Assembly (NCBI GenBank): GCA_021850745.1
Contig: JAJZKX010000062.1
Location: 1 to 8,138 of the forward strand
Direction of reading: 5' to 3'
Length of the DNA: 8,138 nt
Source of the DNA: Thermoplasmata archaeon
GTDB lineage: Archaea > Thermoplasmatota > Thermoplasmata > Thermoplasmatales > Thermoplasmataceae
The position numbers and the translations under genes were made by a program. Shown here one piece after another: positions 6,345 to 8,138 of the stretch. Numbering within the stretch: position 1 is the first letter of the stretch; each line of letters starts with the position of its first letter. A model generated the notes under the pieces. The model did not search any database. It was not told where the DNA came from and was given only the letters and a program-made list of their open reading frames with translations.

Positions 6345-7589
6345 ATGTCTATTTTTAAACCGGCTGCCGCGGGTAAGGAGCGGCTGAATATTTTCGTAAA
6401 GGCCATATCCACCACGGAATTTATCAGGACTTTCGGAAGATCTGCAGCGTGGGTCATAATACCGCTTTATCTTGCAGATGTCCGGCACATATCCTTTGTT
6501 GTCATCGGGCTTCTTTTCTTCCTTACATCGGTTATATCCCTCCCATTTGCCCTTTATGGAGGCAGGATAATTGACCGAATTGGCAGGAGAAGGGTTGTGC
6601 TTGTGCTTCCACCCATTGTTTTCGCACTTTTCCTGTCGCTCTCATTTGCCATACAGTATTCATCGCCGACCATTGTGGTTGAAGCCATATATCTCTTCAT
6701 TGCCCCTTTTGGCAGTGTTCAGGCAATAGCGGATAATGTCATAATCACTGATACCACTTCCATAACAGGAAGAATTGAGGCTTTCAGCATAATAAGGATT
6801 GCCGGCAATGTAGGTTTTGCATTTGGGCCCGCAATCGGTGGATTTCTTGCAGGTATAAGCTATACATTTGTCTTTCTTGCACCTGCCATAGCTTCACTTT
6901 TTGAATGGGTAGTGTATATTTTTGTGGTGAAGGAGACAAAGATCGCCAATGATACTGGTTCGGTAGTACTTAGGAAAATAAAGTTTCCATGGAATGACCG
7001 GATTTTCATGGGCTGGAGCATCCTTATTGCCATCTCGTTCTTCGCAGTTGGCCAGTGGGGACCTACCCTTACGCTATTCCTGTCAACGGATTATCTCTTC
7101 ACGGCATACCAGATTGGGGTTATGTATGCCGTTAACGGCATCGTTGTTGCGTTATTTCAGCTGCCGGTCAACAGGCTCGTCGGTAAACTTTCTGATCCGC
7201 ACAGAATTTCATTGGGCCTTGTATTCTATGCTGTAACTTTCCTGCTTGTATCTTTTTCTTCGAATTTCTATTTTATCCTCATTGATATAGCGTTTCTCAC
7301 AATCGGGGAGAACATTTCAACACCGCCAATAACCAGTTCCATTGGAAAAATGGCTCCATCGGATAAACGGGGGCAGTATTACGGGGTGTTCCAGGTCTTC
7401 TCAAGCACGATAAGCCCCCTCGCCATCGTTTTTGGAACCTCGATACTTCCCCTGTTCTTAAAAATGCCAGTAATTTTCTGGGGGATAATATTCGCCATCA
7501 ATATCGCTGTAGCTTTTCTCATCTTTTTTTACGGCTCTGGTGCAAGATTGAAGCAGAGACTTGCCGGAGATCCGTTTGAACCCGTGTAG
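6345..7589 (+). CDS. Major facilitator superfamily permease, 12-helix exporter-like
   Basis: A 414-residue secondary transporter, the normal length for a 12-helix MFS protein. The signature loop between helices 2 and 3 is clear: GGRIIDRIGRRR (72-83), with the Asp-Arg and Gly-Arg-Arg elements. Helix 4 and 5 carry ITDTTSITGRIEAFSI (134-149) and the glycine-rich AGNVGFAFGPAIGGFLAG (153-170), a pattern like motif C of proton-driven exporters. A soluble linker (about 196-216) separates the halves; the second half has a weak motif A copy, NRLVGKLSDPHR (276-287), and DKRGQYYGVFQVFSS (340-354) before helix 11. ATG 6345 is used; GTG 6327 would add six residues and has no ribosome site. Efflux of a small molecule is the likeliest role by motif, but the substrate is unknown. 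It converges on cobO with eight bases between the stop codons and no obvious terminator hairpin. Confidence 0.9.
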   Translation: MSIFKPAAAGKERLNIFVKAISTTEFIRTFGRSAAWVIIPLYLADVRHISFVVIGLLFFLTSVISLPFALYGGRIIDRIGRRRVVLVLPPIVFALFLSLSFAIQYSSPTIVVEAIYLFIAPFGSVQAIADNVIITDTTSITGRIEAFSIIRIAGNVGFAFGPAIGGFLAGISYTFVFLAPAIASLFEWVVYIFVVKETKIANDTGSVVLRKIKFPWNDRIFMGWSILIAISFFAVGQWGPTLTLFLSTDYLFTAYQIGVMYAVNGIVVALFQLPVNRLVGKLSDPHRISLGLVFYAVTFLLVSFSSNFYFILIDIAFLTIGENISTPPITSSIGKMAPSDKRGQYYGVFQVFSSTISPLAIVFGTSILPLFLKMPVIFWGIIFAINIAVAFLIFFYGSGARLKQRLAGDPFEPV

Positions 7590-7597
7590 CATAGCCC

Positions 7598-8128
7598 CTA
7601 AAAATCGATTCCCCTTCTTGCAGGATATCCCTTTGAATAAGGATGCTTTATCTCCAGCATCTCGGTTATAAGGTCTGCCCTCTCCATGATCTCTTCAGGC
7701 ATTTTTCTTCCAGTCAGTACAACCTCAAGGCTTCCTGGCTTTTTATCCAGCATGGCGAGAACCTGGTCCAGTGAAAGCAGGTTGTAATATATTGCAACAT
7801 TGATCTCATCCAGGATTATGATATCCCATTGACCGCTGGCAATGCTTTTCTCAAGTTCTGAAAACTCTTCCTGGACTTTTGCCCTGTATTCCGGTGGTGG
7901 TACACCCTTCTTGCAGAATCTCACATTCCTGACCTTCTTCCTGTCCTCCACAGGCATATCCTCCTCCCATGCAATAAAATAAGGCATTCCCACAAATTTC
8001 ACTGTCATGTTGTCTGGAAGCTTCAGGGCTGCCCGGTTTTCTCCGTATGTACCGAGCTTCATGAACTGCAGCATGTACACTTTGTATCCCCACCCGGAAG
8101 CCCGGAATGCAAGGCCGAATGCTGCAGT
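7598..8128 (-). CDS. cobO: Corrinoid adenosyltransferase, CobO/BtuR type (5' truncated)
   Basis: Transfers the 5'-deoxyadenosyl group of ATP to cobalt of a reduced corrinoid in adenosylcobalamin synthesis or salvage; cytoplasmic. From the right edge inward the frame reads TAAFGLAFRASGWGYKVYML then QFMK, the family's N-terminal helix and strand, so the coding region starts before the GTG at 8080. Downstream motifs in the 176 visible residues: IILDEINVAIYY (104-115, Walker B-like), VVLTGR (136-141), ADLITEM (151-157), KHPY (161-164) and terminal RRGIDF. The ATP-binding P-loop (G-x-G-K-G-K-T-T), which should come directly before TAAF, is missing: an in-frame TGA at 8129-8131 appears instead, within a 20-base inverted copy of bases 8055-8074. 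I read this as an artefact at the sequence end, not a mutation. The stretch between QFMK and LDEI (about 80 residues, with FCKKGVPPPEYR) appears longer than in common bacterial CobO. Confidence 0.92.
   Translation of the reverse strand, partial: TAAFGLAFRASGWGYKVYMLQFMKLGTYGENRAALKLPDNMTVKFVGMPYFIAWEEDMPVEDRKKVRNVRFCKKGVPPPEYRAKVQEEFSELEKSIASGQWDIIILDEINVAIYYNLLSLDQVLAMLDKKPGSLEVVLTGRKMPEEIMERADLITEMLEIKHPYSKGYPARRGIDF
8055..8074 (+). repeat. Left arm of a 20-base perfect inverted repeat, inside cobO
   Basis: These 20 bases are exactly reverse-complementary to 8119-8138, the last bases of the window. Here they encode the cobO strand with QFMK, so this copy is the genuine coding one. The pairing stops at base 8075 against 8118. 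Confidence 0.9.
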
Positions 8129-8138
8129 TCATGAAGCT
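8119..8138 (-). repeat. Right arm of the 20-base inverted repeat at the window edge
   Basis: This is an exact inverted copy of 8055-8074, with a 44-base spacer. Its inner ten bases (8119-8128) fit the cobO frame as Thr-Ala-Ala and the first base of Phe; its outer ten bases break it with a TGA. The arm may continue past the window. It is most simply a fold-back junction primed on about ten bases of shared sequence. Confidence 0.85.

Noticed and set aside
6096..6488. Minus-strand frame of 130 codons across the DMT/MFS junction
   Set aside because: It overlaps two genuine genes and the MFS promoter; it has no family pattern.
8129..8131. TGA in the cobO frame as a nonsense mutation making a pseudogene
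   Set aside because: The stop lies in the inverted copy of 8055-8074; the residues just inside it are intact and conserved, so a sequence-end chimera explains it better than decay.
7851..8132. Minus-strand frame of 93 codons starting with MNCSIRPC
   Set aside because: It is out of frame with cobO, and its ATG lies in the fold-back copy at the window edge, so it is an artefact.
8055..8138. Transposon end, attachment site, terminator hairpin or CRISPR repeat
   Set aside because: There is only one inverted pair, one arm is conserved coding sequence, there is no T-run or target duplication, and the other arm breaks a gene exactly at the edge.
1..8138. A single defence or biosynthetic system spanning the window
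   Set aside because: Genes face both ways in several separate units with unrelated families; no nuclease, toxin-antitoxin, synthase or helicase genes are present to support such a system.

Overview
The window looks like a piece of an archaeal genome, most likely from the Thermoplasmatales or a related uncultured 'plasma' lineage. The reasons are AGG as the common Arg codon and frequent ATA for Ile, archaeal TATA-like boxes about 22-32 bases upstream of several start codons with little or no leader, Shine-Dalgarno sites mainly on downstream genes, and a CYP119/CYP231-style archaeal P450 beside an AidB-like acyl-CoA dehydrogenase. The assignment rests on style and family resemblance, not on a search, so the lineage is uncertain.

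Layout. Positions 1-1656 (minus) hold a nearly complete AidB-like acyl-CoA dehydrogenase that runs off the left edge; it is one open frame of 552 codons. Divergent from it, across a 115-base promoter region, is a 208-residue protein of unknown function with a His/Glu-rich motif (1772-2398, plus). It converges on a cytochrome P450 (2422-3564, minus). Divergent from the P450, over a TATA-rich 145-base gap, is a small class I SAM-dependent methyltransferase (about 3710-4291, plus). Then comes a plus-strand run of membrane transporters: azlC and azlD (overlapping by 8 bases, a two-subunit branched-chain amino acid exporter), an EamA/DMT permease, and a 12-helix MFS permease. The MFS gene converges, with 8 bases between the stops, on a cobO-type corrinoid adenosyltransferase (minus) cut off at the right edge.

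How the genes work together. Only azlC-azlD is a clear functional unit. The transporters probably export or import small metabolites; the P450, acyl-CoA dehydrogenase and methyltransferase are single enzymes without visible partners (no ferredoxin, ferredoxin reductase or electron-transfer flavoprotein genes in the window). No gap is longer than 300 bases, and I saw no RNA gene, CRISPR array or insertion sequence.

The most notable non-gene signal is at the right edge. The last 20 bases are an exact inverted copy of bases 8055-8074 inside cobO, and the cobO frame collapses exactly where that copy begins. This looks like a fold-back chimera or assembly-end artefact, not biology. The biological item most worth following is the 208-residue protein with its HHE-x-x-E ... 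AHE-x-A-T arrangement.
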